64,000 bases of DNA from Liolophura sinensis (Eukaryota > Mollusca > Polyplacophora > Chitonida > Chitonidae). The translations under genes were made by a program, and so were the position numbers. This document shows, piece after piece, positions 1 to 11,500 of the stretch; position 1 is the stretch's first letter, and each line of letters starts with the position of its first letter. The stretch is taken from positions 10,549,501-10,613,500 of the forward strand of contig NC_088303.1 of the NCBI RefSeq assembly GCF_032854445.1. The letters run 5' to 3'. The notes under the pieces are model-generated. The model was not told where the DNA came from, searched no databases, and was given only the letters and a program-made list of their open reading frames with translations.

Positions 1-470
1 TCACCCTGTGCATTTCAGCGAACACCTGGTTTTCAAATTCCCGGCCCTGGTCATGATGAAGTTTTGCTGGGAGATCAAACTTCATCACAAAGTCATTGAA
101 AATCTTTGTCGCTGCTTTCCTACCAGATTTGTTTTGTGTTGGGGAAGCACAGGCAAACCGAGTGAAGTGGTCTACACCCAGTAAAATGTACTTGAGACCT
201 CCCTTGCTCTTTTTCAGTTTCAAGAAATCAATTGAGACTAATTCCATGGGAAGTGTGGACGTCAGATGCTCCACTGGGGCCTTTTCGGGTACTCTTGAAA
301 CAGTTCTTTAGACAGCAACAAACTTGAGTAACGTGATGTTCGGTGTCCATGGCCATGCGTGGCCAGTAGAAACAGCTAACGCACATACTCGTTTCACACC
401 AAAGTGACCCATATCATCATGTAGCTGCTTCATCACCTCCTTCTGTTACTTACAAGGAAGAACTACGTGT
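1..470 (-). pseudogene. Integrase fragment (Ty3/gypsy pol)
   Basis: The minus strand between about 260 and 1 encodes an integrase catalytic core fragment, with [17 protein letters not shown] followed by [10 protein letters not shown] and [11 protein letters not shown]. These match the first two acidic active-site regions of retroviral-type (DDE) integrases. Upstream, around 380-440, LHDDMGHFGVKRV looks like the His-His half of the N-terminal zinc-binding domain. The matching Cys-rich half (TQVCCCLKN, about 310-340) lies in another frame, so at least one frameshift and one stop separate them. The third catalytic acid would lie beyond the window edge. In the intact element this enzyme would insert the cDNA into host DNA. 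Confidence 0.85.
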
Positions 471-666
471 CTTGGTTTCTCTCTTAAAACAACAGTGTCC
501 CACAATAAGCCGTCACTACCCAAAGCAAGATTTCTCGTGTAGCAGAGCCACAGCATTACCTGGTGTCTCCCTGATTTCTTTAAGAGTTGTCTTCCTGTTA
601 AGTTTTTTGAGCTTCACGGCCACCTGGATAACAGAGTCTTCGTTTCGTGCATGCTGTAGGTCATTC

Positions 667-1060
667 TTAGGAATGTTCAAATGTTTCCCTAATGGCGTTA
701 TGACCCCTTCTGTATCTAAATCCACATTCGTTGTCAATGACTGTATCATGGCTACGTGACACAGTCGCTATAGCTGTGCTTAGTGCACTCACTGAAACAG
801 TCTGTGTACATTCTAACATGTGCTTCTTGATGTCAGATGGAAGGTGTGACAGGCCATCTGCATCCGCATTAGCTTTCCCTGGCTTGTAACGGATAGTCAA
901 GTTAAAACCAGCAAGTTCTGACACCCATCTGTACCGCGTACAGAATGTAGTTGCAGTAGTTAGAATGTAGGTGACAGGACTTTCCCCAAAGTCCGGATAT
1001 ACAACAGGTTCCACCAAACTGTTAATCAAATCAGTCAAAATCTAATGATGATTTTCTGAC
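667..1060 (-). pseudogene. RNase H-end fragment of Ty3/gypsy pol
   Basis: A 123-codon open stretch on the minus strand contains RWVSELAGFNLTIRYKPGK followed by ANADADGLSHLP. This is the hallmark C-terminal end of the Ty3/gypsy RNase H domain and its linker to the integrase. The N-terminal part of RNase H runs into the RT segment on the right, with frame changes around 1040. The role in an intact element would be degradation of the RNA strand during reverse transcription. Confidence 0.85.
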
Positions 1061-1079
1061 CATTCCATCTCATGTGTTA

Positions 1080-1980
1080 ACGCTGCCTGGCCTCTCAACT
1101 TGTTATTTCTGTGTTTCTTTCCAGAATTGGAATTCCGGCCATTCTTTCCAGTCTTAAGACGGTCATATAGAGATTTTAGCTCGCCTTGAAAAATCTGACA
1201 AGTATTTTGTGTAATATGTGAAAAGTCCAAGGATTTTGCGAAGCTCTTCAACAGTAATACGAACTTTTTCCTCCAGGGACAGGACCACGTGAGTATCTGC
1301 AGCATCCATGCAGTATCCACCCTTGGATACCAAATGTCCAAGATAGCGAATCTGACACTTGAACACTTCACACTTGGACGGCTTTAGTTTCACACCAGTG
1401 GCTTTCAGTTTTTGCAGCACCTATGACATCATTTACATCGTTGCTTAAGGTCAAAACGTCGCCCATATAGGGGGTACACATTTTGTCTCTCTCATCAGAT
1501 AAGGTCTTTTCCAAGAACCTCTGGAATACGCCAGGCTCTCCAGTCAAACCAACGGGTATTCACACCAATTCAAACAAATTCTCTCAGTTTGCGACTCCCA
1601 GGAGCCACAAATCCTGAGTGATATGCTTTCCCTTGATCTAGGAAAGAAAACCAGGATTTTCCTTTCAGAGTATTTTATGTGCCCTGAATCCGAGGATTCG
1701 GATTTTCAAATTCAGTAGGTGAAAGTCTATGCACAGTCTTAAAGAGCCATCTTTTTTCTAACACAAATCACAGGACTTGAGTACTCAGGTCTGCTTTTCT
1801 TTACCTTTGCCAATAGGATCTGCGAGGTAATCTTTTACCTCCAGGTAAAGTGGTGGCGGTATAGACATGTATGTTCTCCGTACCGGCCTTGTGCTTTTAA
1901 GGTTGATCTTAAGCTCCAAATCAGGAACACATCCCATATCGTCATCATGTCTGGAAAATTCTTCAATCCTCGCGAAACAT
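1080..1980 (-). pseudogene. Reverse transcriptase fragment (Ty3/gypsy pol), catalytic motif altered
   Basis: Several minus-strand frames together cover a Ty3/gypsy RT: LELKINLKSTRPVRRTYMSI (about 1920-1860), KKDGSLRLCIDFHLLN (about 1755-1705), GLTGEPGVFQRF (about 1545-1510) and LKPSKCEVFKCQIRYLGHLV (about 1385-1325). The region that should hold the Y-x-D-D active site reads P-Y-M-G-D at about 1455-1470, so the first catalytic aspartate of the pair is replaced by glycine. With the frameshifts and stops, this shows a dead copy. Confidence 0.85.
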
Positions 1981-2019
1981 CTGATGAACTACCCTGATTT
2001 ACTCTTCTGTGAGTTCAGT

Positions 2020-3140
2020 ATTATCTAGTATCCCACAATGCTTCCGCTTGTACAACATGCAAGTCATAGTGCATTGTACATTTTTCACTAACTATTTTTA
2101 CCTTTGTGTTTTGTAACAAGGTAAACAGTTCCTCGTAACTCTTATAAAGACAGTTTATTATCCCTTGTCGATTTCTTCTTGAAGCCTCCTTTGAAGTGAT
2201 TATCACGGCCACAATACCAGCATTGGTGACACTATTTCGCCATGTCAGTATCTCTACACTTCGGACAACCAGGGTTAACTTTATTGGTCATTGTTTTCCC
2301 TTGATTATGACTGCTTTGTTTTATCGACATAAACATATTTTTAGTCCAGCAATGTATTTGTTCAATTCTGCTAGTTTATTTTGTTGTGTTTTTTTTTTTT
2401 TCATTTCAGCTTTAACATTTGAGATTTGGTCAACCTCGGGTAATCTACACTGGAAACTTGAATTTTCCCCTTATTTCCTTTCATTTTGGAAAGACGTTCA
2501 GTTTCACGTGGACATATTTGATTCAATCTCTGAACCAGAATTTTATCTAAAACAGTTCTCACCTCTAACACTGGCCTGATTTTATTTCTGATGTTATCAT
2601 CATGAACTCGTGTGTACAATGATTAAAGGATTTTCCCTTCAACCATCAGGTGAGTGTACTGATTTAATTCCTTATCCGATTCCCTCGCCTCTGTCAGAAC
2701 TTTCTGACGAACTCCAAGAGCACGGATCAGATAGTCCTGGCAGTCTTCTTCAGGCCCTTGTATCAAATTACACAAGTCTGCATACCAGTCACTTGCATTT
2801 CTGTCCTTATAATGTGACCGAATAATGCTCCTCACAATGGATAACGTTAGATCCTCACTGTTTTCAAGATGTCCTTAGCCCTGTTCCAGCAGTCACTGCT
2901 CTAACGATGGCTTCGACAATCTCCCCTTCAGAGTATCCCCTTACTACCGCATTGTCTACTCGGCGTCGAAGGGTCATGTAACTCAAACACCCTTCTGATA
3001 TGCCAACTTGTCCATTGATCCTAAACTCACGGTGAAACATGGAAGTCTTTCCCCGCAGTTCCCGAATAATTGCTTCATCAGAATCCCTTCTAGATGTAGC
3101 GGTGACACCTCCTTCTGAAACTTACTTCAGTGGCGTTTTG
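2020..3140 (-). pseudogene. Gag-like fragment with degenerate zinc knuckle
   Basis: From about 3130 to 2860 the minus strand reads through ELRGKTSMFHREFRINGQ and GYSEGEIVEAIVRAV, which resembles the N-terminal gag region of animal Ty3/gypsy elements. A frame change near 2865 leads into IIRSHYKDRNASDWYADLC (about 2830-2770), and further pieces continue to about 2400. Near 2200-2240 the sequence CWYCGRDNHFKGGF has the spacing of a CCHC zinc knuckle, but the last cysteine is phenylalanine and a stop lies just upstream. The intact protein would package element RNA. Confidence 0.65.
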
Positions 3141-3245
3141 ACTCGGAGCGAGGGAAATGACGCCGATGTTACAGCATTCTGTGTGAAGAGTTGTACTGAA
3201 CGCTGGGACTGTCCCTTACAACATATCAAGTAAAGAATGGTTGAT
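3141..3245. repeat. Dispersed repeat copy 1 (pairs with 4021-4118)
   Basis: The stretch sharing GTGTGAAGAGTTGTA, then A-ACGCTGGGA-TGTCCC, recurs at 4021-4118 in the same orientation, with the same GAGGGAAATG lead-in. The two copies are diverged. This copy lies just outside the gag end of the Ty3/gypsy relic, so it could be remaining LTR or a flanking repeat. Confidence 0.6.
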
Positions 3246-4020
3246 TGCATGAAAATAAGTCTTGTGTAATACACAGTTGTTCCTATTTTACAATACTCTT
3301 AGAACATTCACAGTCTCTACTTTTGCTAGTATTGCCGCTACCTATTATATCATGCCTTAAGACTAAATTACTCTTTTTCACACATGAATGTAAAACCAAC
3401 AAACAGAATTTGTCAAATCCAACATACAGAAAGATTCAGTATGAATCATTTTACCAATAAGACTGACGAGTTACTTTAAACATAATTATACACACAGTAT
3501 AATATACTGTAAAACAATCCTTTCTTAAACCTTAGGCTTCAACAGTACACATTTACTACAGCAGTAGTTAACCTCACCCTTTATCGTATACATCATCACT
3601 ATAAATTAAACTATGCACAAGGGTTATGTCCTCTGAACTGTACTTTGGAGTTTATGAATTTGCATTACCAGTAGAAAATGCTACTTAAAATCTATATCTG
3701 GTATGCTAACAAGAATATCAACATTGTCAAAAAGATTGATTTCAAAATGAATTTAAAACAGGACCATTTCAATTAGTGACAAAATCTCTGTTCCAGTGAG
3801 AAAATTTACTGAACGGTCAATTAACACACTAGGTTTGGCAAACGCTAACAGACCAGGACACCTGTAACTTCTGTTCGCACCGAAAACTATAAAAAAAATT
3901 TGACACTTACTTATATAATTTATACACAATCTGCTTATCTGCGCAGATGAGAGCTACAACACTAAAATATTATCTCTTTGTGAAAAACTATATCACATTT
4001 ACTCTAAAATTATCTTACCT
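3246..4020. other. AT-rich non-coding stretch
   Basis: Only short open frames with no recognisable protein similarity are present. No repeat structure or RNA gene was recognised. Confidence 0.6.
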
Positions 4021-4118
4021 GGAGAGAGGGAAATGTCGAAGATTAACAACATTTGGTGTGAAGAGTTGTATTAAACGCTGGGAGTGTCCCCTACATCATA
4101 GTCAGTTAAGATTGGGCA
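4021..4118. repeat. Dispersed repeat copy 2 (pairs with 3141-3245)
   Basis: This is the diverged second copy of the segment next to the Ty3/gypsy relic, aligned through GGTGTGAAGAGTTGTATTAA and CGCTGGGAGTGTCCC. A solo LTR or a repeat shared with the element end are both possible. Confidence 0.55.
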
Positions 4119-6250
4119 ATGCTTACATCATTAAACCCTGAGTTATCTCCAATGTACCATAACATGCAAACTTATGGCAAAAAACGATACATTTACTCTC
4201 GGTTAATAATGAAAAAGGATCCCTAGACTTTTACCACATTATCACATGTATACTACGTAGGTCGTTCAGGAAAATATCTAATGCTAAATTTACGCCGGCA
4301 ACACAGGCCTAAGAACAGCATCACTGTACTCATCATTTATATGCAGAACAAGGTCCCCAACTCTTTCTCGTCATGATGAACGTCTGGTGTCCAGGCAAGT
4401 CATACATAGTGGTATTGGCAGATCCAGCGACCTTTGCGACAGACCAATGGCTGAGAATTTATTCTCCATATCGCCGATTATCCCTATTATTTCTGAAAAG
4501 TGCATTTTTAGACTTGGAGAGTTGAGTCAAACGAGTTTAAAATATAGTAATCTAATGGATGATGAGTTATGCCTGACCAATAAGATGCTTCTGTCATTGG
4601 TAAGATAAGAACATTCTGATGAAGTAATGTTTAGTGGATTTAAGAACATATTCTCGAAACCATCGAGAACAGAAAAGGTATTGTTACATATAGCTGAATG
4701 ACCACAAGTACGCGTATTAGAAGTATTTTGTGATCACAGTAGATTGGTTTGCCACCTTTGGATTTGAGATCAGCCATAGCTGTTGATTATTATTGTGATT
4801 ATATAGTATTTAATTGTTGTGTGATTAATATCTGAACAAACGTGCACTGAACTGATGCCAGTATTTCTCTGTGGTAGGACAAAAGGTAAATAAAAAATAT
4901 TAACAATTATTTTAAAGGCACTCATTACCGTCAACTGAAAGGTGAGTGCATAGGCCTAACCGATTTATTTTAATTTAAAGAAAAGAGTCTACTGATCAAT
5001 CAATGCACTGGTAAATACACAGTCTTATTACTAAATTAGCGCCATCAGAGATATGCATTCAGTAATAGTCTGTGTCGTTGAAGGTTCATGATTAGATTGT
5101 TTATATCTTAAAAACATATAAATATATCAGCTTAATTTCTCGATTAATAGACAAGCGAGTCAACATAAATTTCTCATCACCAAGAATTAGGTATTATACA
5201 TTATGAATCATTACCCAAGATTTTTTACCATTTTTTAAGATGTCCAATAAGCTGTGTTGTATATGACTGATAACTGAGACAGTAACTGAGAATATTTTAA
5301 CTCATTCTTAACACACAAATGAAACAATATATGGTGTCATGTATATTGGCATGTTATTTCGTAAGGAATATATTCAGGAGTCATTTCAACATCCTGAAAT
5401 CTGGCAATCTAGATAGCCAAATATCATTCACGCTGGTGTTCACTTTTGGGAACAAATTTTCAACAAAAAGTGACATTCTATTCTCACCATATTAGAGAAT
5501 TATCGCACAGGGTTGTTGACTTTCGTGTTGGCCGCTTTCCTATCTGCGGTTGACGTCCTACATAACCAAACAAGTAAACAGACCGTTAATGGGGTAGTCA
5601 AAAGTGTTACAAAGTGGGTGTTAGTCATATAACCCACCTTGTTTTGTGGACCTTTGTTTGATTGCCAAGAAGGGAGGGTCGCGCAGGCTCGCGATTTTTT
5701 TATTGCGTTGTTCCTCAGGTGGTATTTGTTTCAACTTCTTAACGAGATCGTACCTGCGTTGTACCAGAATAGGGGGATGGTTTGGGATAGCAATGTATTT
5801 TGGCCCTCGAGGTTATTTTCGCTGGCGGGTCGAATTTTAAAATGTTTACAAACGACTCACGGGCAAATTACTCCCGAACTATTCTCTCGGTGTCCACTGA
5901 GGATTCATTATTCTGGCCACTAGTTCCCTTTTCAACCATATTCCATCTTATTCCATCGCCCCCTAAATATAAAGTTTGAGCTGTTACGACCCAAACTGTC
6001 TGTATTATAAAGAGATGGCTTGTTCGAAATACACGACAGTTTAGCCGCACAAAAAAGTAACCAAAACCAGCAGATTTTATTTTACAACAATTTATTAGCT
6101 TTAACAAGAACAGATAATAAGACTTATACAAATACTAAAGTACTTAAGTTTAACAAGAAAGGATAGCAGTATCTTTACAAATACTAAAGTACTTACGGTG
6201 TCAAGTCCAAACGAACGCATATATTCCGCAATATATGCCACACAGGCATA
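4119..6250. other. AT-rich non-coding stretch
   Basis: No supported gene. The open frames at 5639-5923 have no recognised motif. A short direct repeat around 6110-6195 (shared core CAAATACTAAAGTACTTA) occurs twice about 60 bases apart. Confidence 0.6.
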
Positions 6251-6289
6251 AATGCTCAGAGGCAAATTCACAAGAGGGAAAATTCACGG

Positions 6290-7110
6290 TATAATGTCAG
6301 GAGATATATCTCTCATTGTCATGGCTGTTGTCAGGAGGTGTACCGGTATCTCTCCCTTTTTCTCGATGACAGGAGGTGTATCTCTCACTGCCATGGTAAA
6401 GGTTAGGAGGTATATCTCGCTTACTTTCATGACTGAGGTCAGGATGGGTTTTAAAAGAGGCCAGGAGGTGTATCTGACTCTTGTTTTCGCTGTCAGGAGA
6501 TATATCTCGCACTCTCATGGCTTCTGTCAGGAGGTGTCTATTTCATTCACTGATAAAATCAGCAAATGCATCTCGCGCTCTTATGGCTGTCTTTCTTACT
6601 CAGGGCAGATGTCAGGAGGTGTACCTCTCCTCATATTTGCTGTCATGAAGCGTTTCTCTTACTCCCCATGCTGAGGCCAGGAGGTGTATCTCTCACTGTC
6701 ATAGATGATATCAGGAGGTGTATCTCTCACTCTCATGGATGAGGTCAGGATGTGTATCTGTCTCATGACTGAGGTCAGGATGTGTTCCTCAGAAGGTGTG
6801 TATCTCTTGGCTGAGGTTAGGAGATTATTCTCAGGGCTGAGGTCAGAGGGTGTATCTAAATGTCACTGTTGAAGTCAGGAAGTGTATTTGTCATTCTCAA
6901 GGTGAGATCGTTCACCGTCATGGCTGAGGTCCAGAAGTGAACCTCTCTCTCTCATGGCTAAGGTCAGAGGTCTTACACACTGATACCCAGCTACTGACAG
7001 CAGGTGTCTTACATACCTGTATATCGCTGCTGTCAGGAGACGTCTTGCACACTTGCACATAGCGGAAGTCAGGAGGTGCCTTACACACTTATTAATCACG
7101 GCTGCCAAGA
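6290..7110. repeat. Imperfect minisatellite, ~36-bp period
   Basis: Variants of GTCAGGAGGTGTATCTCTCA recur through 6290-6900 at spacings of roughly 33-40 bases. In 6960-7110 the unit changes to a related form carrying CTTACACAC or CTTGCACAC at about 36-base spacing, again with GTCAGGAG. Units are strongly diverged, suggesting an old array. The short open frames over it on both strands are products of the repeat. Confidence 0.75.
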
Positions 7111-7669
7111 AGTTTTTCACCCTCTTACACACTTCAACGCGCGCAGATTTTCCAGGAAACCTTGACAATCTTTTTTTAACTTAAAATTTTAAGAGTGATG
7201 TAAATTACCTCCGCTTATAGGTGTCACTGCAAGCACAACAGTTATGAATATGTGGGCCAGACACACGATCTTTGCAAGCAGGTTCCAAACTTTGAGTGCT
7301 CCACATTGTTTATTACCTCTTGCAGGGGAGTAGGGACAACCGACTTTGCTATGGTTGAATTTTTTTGTTCAGTTGCACACCTCGTATTATGGTGCGGTTG
7401 TCTTTAATGTACAAGTAACTGGAACGCATCCAATCTCACCGCAATACGGCCCGCTTGCTCCCGCTATTCTTTCCACCTCAGGTCAGCGGACAGCGCGTCT
7501 AGGAACTGGCCAAACCTACTCTAAAACGTTGATTGCAAGTGGGACTACATGCCCTGGTCGGCTGTCTAGCCATTTAACGCGGCATGGTTCTCAAAATGCT
7601 TTAGATAATCTCGTCACAGAGTGGCACCGTCGAAAGCTGCTTGCTTTCCTGGTACTCTAGTGTAAGCTG
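7111..7669. other. Non-coding stretch at left edge of duplicon A
   Basis: An open frame of 104 codons at 7346-7660 (+) has no motif that I recognise and is not supported as a gene. Nothing else was seen. Confidence 0.45.
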
Positions 7670-8107
7670 ACCGGGACGCAGTGAAGTTAATGTGTCGAAA
7701 ATAAGCTTATGTATTTTTTAAAATTCTAAATACATTTTCTTAGCAACATAAAAGACGCACAACATATCAAGTTCTTGCAATCTTGTGTCCCATTTAACAA
7801 AATCACAAATAACATAAATTCTGTCTAATTTACATGAAACTATATTTGCTGCACTAACAGAATACATCCTAGTTAACAGATTATCTTTTGAGAGTAGAAA
7901 TTCTCATTCATTTTCCTGTTTTATGCAAGGCATTAGGATATTTTTAATTTTAAGGACAAACGTCACGTAGGCCATCGATAGATGAAGCTGGTAGGATATT
8001 GACCCATAACAAGAGATCATGCTGTGTTGACGGCTTTGCTTTTGTGGTGGCTGCTCTTGTTGTTCTAATACAGTGTACAAGGCTTATGTATTTGTGTGTT
8101 CAATTAT

Positions 8108-8212
8108 ATTTTTCTTCAGCTAATGTTTTACGCCCTACGCAAAAATATTTCACTTATACGACGGCAGCCAGCATTATGGTGAGAGGAAACCGTGCAGAGC
8201 GCGGCGAAATAT
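8108..8212 (-). mobile_element. SINE fragment (family 1), 3' part
   Basis: A partial copy reading GTTTTACGCC, CACTTATACGACGGCAGCC and GAGGAAACCGTGCAGAGC is the antisense of the family 1 SINE 3' half. It lies directly before a longer copy of the same SINE in the same orientation. Confidence 0.75.
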
Positions 8213-8225
8213 CTGTATGTTTAAA

Positions 8226-8488
8226 ATAGTTATTTATTTATTTGATTGGTGTTTTATGCCGTACTCAAGAATATTTCACTTATACGACGGCGGCAAGCAT
8301 TATGGAAAGGGAAGCAGGCAGAACCCGGGGGACACTATCGACCATCCGCAGGTTGCTGAAAACCCTCTAACGGTCGAAGAGGAAGCCAGCATGAGCTGGA
8401 CTTGAACTCACAGCGACCGCATTGGTGAGAGGCCTTTGGGTCATTACGCTGCGCCAGCACGTTAACCAACTGAACCACCTAGGCCCCG
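8226..8488 (-). mobile_element. Near full-length tRNA-derived SINE (family 1)
   Basis: In minus-strand sense the element starts with a tRNA-like head (TGGTTCAGTTGGTTAACG as A box, GTGAGTTCAAGTCCAGCTC as B box region). It continues through the conserved body and ends with the ACACCAATCAAATAAATAAA-type tail at the left. A possible 7-base target-site duplication GTTTAAA is present at 8219-8225 and 8488-8494. Transcription would be by RNA polymerase III, with mobility dependent on a partner LINE. It is non-coding. Confidence 0.85.
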
Positions 8489-8934
8489 TTTAAACAAAGT
8501 GATGAATTCCCTGTGACCTGTATCTTTAAACATTAGGCCACAGAAACTACATGTATCCTCTCGATTGTAATGCGTAGCATAATGAACTCAAGACTTTGGT
8601 ATGTTGGACTTTCATCTTATTTCAAGGAAAAGACATCGCGACTAATTCTATGTGAAAACGTTTAATTTCGTCAGGCCAAACCTTCGTTGCCTTTGGTTAT
8701 GTCACATTGCAACAGGCCTTTATATTGGTGTGTATAAATTAGGATTCAGTGTATACATACAACATACCTATACATATATCCACAGTCTATCCACATTTAT
8801 CTTATGCTGCTCATGTTAACGAAATGTTCCACAGGTAGGCGTTAGTTGCAGATATGTCGGCAGATTCTCAGAAAAAGTACTACAGCGGCCGTGTAAAACA
8901 GAAAGTAGATGGGAACTTAAAATGTGGTGTGGCG

Positions 8935-9335
8935 GATAGTGATGAGTCAGAATTGGGGTGGATGCGTCAGAAAACTGGTGTGGAAGATGGTGATGAGTCA
9001 GAAACTGGTGTGGAGGATGGATGATGAGATAGAAACTGGTGTTGAAGATGGGGATGAGTTAGAAACTGATGTGGAGGATGGATGATGAGATAGAAACTGG
9101 TGTGGAAGATGGTGATTAGTCAGACACTTGTGTGGAGGATGGATGATGAGACAGAAACTTGAGTGGAAGATGGTGATGAGTTAGAAACTGACGTGGAGGA
9201 TGGATGATGAGATAGAAACTGGTGTGGAAGATGGTGATGAGTTAGAAACTGATGTGGAGGATGGATGATGAGATAGAAACTGGTGTGGAAGATGGTGATG
9301 AGTTAGAAACTGATGTGGAGGATGGTACTGAATAT
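8935..9335. repeat. 30-bp minisatellite, left array
   Basis: Units of about 30-31 bases built from GAAACTGGTGTGGAGGATG and GTGATGAG or GATGATGAGA repeat about 13 times. The same family forms a second array at 11497-12205, on the other side of a Penelope-like relic. The single motif GTGTGGTGGATGG at the corresponding place in duplicon B (about 32542) suggests that the locus had one unit before expansion. Confidence 0.85.
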
Positions 9336-9500
9336 AAGCGTCATGTGCGACATTCATATACCATTCGTAGTCCGTAAAAGGCGTTCCAAGTCGATGATCG
9401 CAAGATCTTTTTCCAAAACTACGTTTAACACTAGCTCCCAAAGACAAAGGTATGTAAGAAATCATACAAATAAGAAATGAAACCGGTGACACACAAGAGA
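9336..9500. other. Spacer between minisatellite and Penelope relic
   Basis: ATTCGTAGTCCGT and GTTCCAAGTC motifs near 9355-9395 recur near 9578-9605, a small diverged internal repeat. No coding similarity was recognised. Confidence 0.4.
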
Positions 9501-11500
9501 GAAGCGGTCATCAGTTTTCAATGATGCCGAGCAGACAGTGAATATTCCAGGCATAAATTCCATATCAAAGTTCAAATTCGTAGTCCGTGAATGAGTTCCA
9601 AGTCAATTATCAATTAAACAAGTATCTCAGTCGCGCTTTAATTACAACTGTTCATAAAGGCATCATGCTGATGTAATGAGCATGGCTACCTTTACGGCCC
9701 CTAGCCCCAGGTTACGCGGTAGTAGATACAGTTCGAAACTGAGGAGCGTTACAGACACTAACCGATCAGATTGTGGTTCAAAAGTGACGGACGATTACGT
9801 CTTTCCCGTTAATATGTAAAGATCTCATGCTACAAGAGGCGCCATCTATGATGTTACACATGACATACGAGATAGACGGTTACACTGGGCAACCAGCGCC
9901 ATCTATGTTGTTAAATACCATGTACGTGATAGATATGTACGTAACAGCGATAACAACGCCATCTATGTGGTTGATCACAATGCAGATCGCCAAAGATTCT
10001 GAACGCTCTGTCCATACCTGCCAACGAGAGTGTTATACTCATTGTAAAGTTTGAGAAACTTAGAATGAAGGCGTTTGATGGAGTATCCTTGACAAACTAG
10101 TTCTTGAACTAGCAACTTGTGACGCAGATTAAAGTCATCACAATTAACGCAAGATCTGACAAATGCTACAAGGCGAGATATGTATACGCCCTATGCAGGA
10201 CTCTTTGGTATATTGCTATCTAAATAAGGATAATTTACAATATCAAAACTGAAATTATCCCTTTTGTCGTGAAGGTGGCGTGAAAGGAGACCTTGTCCGT
10301 CTTTGTACAGATATAGATGCAAATAAGATGTACCATCAGGACTATCTGTTGTCTCCTTTAAATTTATTGAAGGCGATTTTATTCACCGCTTCAGCAATAT
10401 GGGGCTTATTTAACGCCAGTAGATCATCATTATACCGCTTGGTAAATGAAAAGGATCGAGCTTTCAAGATATTACTTTTAAGTAATTTCTGCATATAGTC
10501 GTATTCATATGAAAACAGGTATAGGTCTGCCAAAAGAGGCGCACAATTGGTACTCATTGGAATACCTATGCACTGTTGGTAAATGGTATCTCCGAATTTC
10601 ACATAGATGTTATTAATGAGAAATTCAAGTAATTCAATAAATAATGTAACATCCCATGAGTATTAACCTTTATAAAGGGTAGAACTACAGCAAGCCTTAT
10701 TGCTTCTGACGTTAATGTAATGGTGACCTGATTTAGTAAACACCGAGACAATTGACGACGATATTCTTTCAATAAGATCTTTGTGAGGAATCGTAGTATA
10801 GAGAGTAGAGAAATCCCATGTGGATACGTCTTTGTACGGTATATGAATATGAGCATCGAGTTCTTCTGTAAGACGTTTGGAGAGTGTTAAAAATCCACAT
10901 GCAGTTGACACCTGAATTTTTTGTTATGGTACAATACTTATTCCAAAATGACTTTACTTCTTGTAACGCTCTCGTAAGTAGGGTTGACAAGAGTTTGGTG
11001 GTACAGCTTCTTGAACCTGCAATAAATCGAGCCTCGTATGGGGATTTATGCATTTTAGGAATCCAATAAAGTTGTGGTATTCCTGTGTGACGGGTAGGTT
11101 TATTTATGCGCCATTCTTTAAGGAAGGTTTTGTGTTTGTTAAATAGTTCCTCCAGAGTACATGTAGTAGCAGAATACGTGGATGTCGTTGTAGATGCACA
11201 TAGCTCTTGAACAAGAATTTGATAATAATAATTCTTGCAAATAAAAATGGCATTATTAGGAGCCTTGTCTGCTACAGTGATGACAAATTTACTATGGCGG
11301 TCAGTGAGTGTTTTTTGCACAGTGGGATTCGTCAGAACCTGTTTAACTTTAGTTAGAGCATCAATGTCTAGACGGAGTATAGTTAAACTAAATTTATTTT
11401 TGACAATCTCAAGCCAATCGTTAAGTACCGAAGAGTCCACCTTCTCCCGTTTTGACCATTTTTTAACGTACTCCTCAAGTGCCGAGATGATATTTTGGAG
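9501..11500 (-). pseudogene. Penelope-like retroelement reverse transcriptase, frameshifted
   Basis: Read on the minus strand. About 11500-10920 gives VITVADKAPNNAIFICKNYY and IPQLYWIPKMHKSPYEARFI, characteristic of Penelope-like element (PLE) RTs. The frame then changes to KDVSTWDFSTLYTTIPHKDL (palm motif A, about 10830-10780). It changes again to CIGIPMSTNCAPLLADLYLF (motif B, about 10570-10510) and RYNDDLLALN (motif C, about 10440-10410), with both catalytic aspartates kept. C-terminal RT-associated sequence SNIPKSP-A is followed by an in-frame TAG near 10190. At least two frameshifts plus stops make this a dead copy. No GIY-YIG endonuclease could be identified in the remaining 9.5-10.1 kb. 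In frame, the RT start runs on into the adjacent 30-bp repeats to give a 527-codon open frame, which I do not regard as a genuine fusion protein. Confidence 0.85.
9838..9975. repeat. Three ~58-bp direct repeats in the Penelope 3' region
   Basis: The motif GCGCCATCTATG (or ACGCCATCTATG) followed by a TG-TTA and GTACGTGATAGAT-type sequence occurs at about 9840, 9897 and 9957, at spacings of 57 and 60 bases. Confidence 0.6.

Larger units (their letters stand above)
1..3140 (-). mobile_element. Degenerate Ty3/gypsy LTR retrotransposon, internal region
   Basis: On the minus strand, reading from 3140 down to 1, gag-like, zinc-knuckle, reverse transcriptase, RNase H and integrase segments follow in the order typical of Ty3/gypsy elements. 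Stops and frameshifts interrupt all of them, so the copy is not expected to make working protein. The element runs off the left edge, so one end is missing. No LTR could be recognised beyond the gag end. No protease was recognised between the zinc knuckle and the RT. Family assignment rests on domain order and motifs; the clade within Ty3/gypsy was not determined. Confidence 0.88.
7670..8950. repeat. Duplicon A, left part (pairs with 31038-32545)
   Basis: Sequence from GTGTCGAAAATAAGCT (about 7690) to about 8105 aligns with 31050-31495. From GGCCACAGAAACTACATGTA (about 8535) to TCGGCAGATTCTCAGAAAAA (about 8875) it aligns with 32150-32495. Both blocks are in the same order and orientation and highly similar, with scattered substitutions and small indels. 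The material between the blocks differs: SINE copies here, an unrelated ~550-base segment in the other copy. This is the left part of the duplication that also carries the fucosyltransferase copies. Confidence 0.85.

Noticed and set aside
7346-7660. 104-codon open frame as a gene
   Set aside because: No domain, repeat or splice evidence was recognised.
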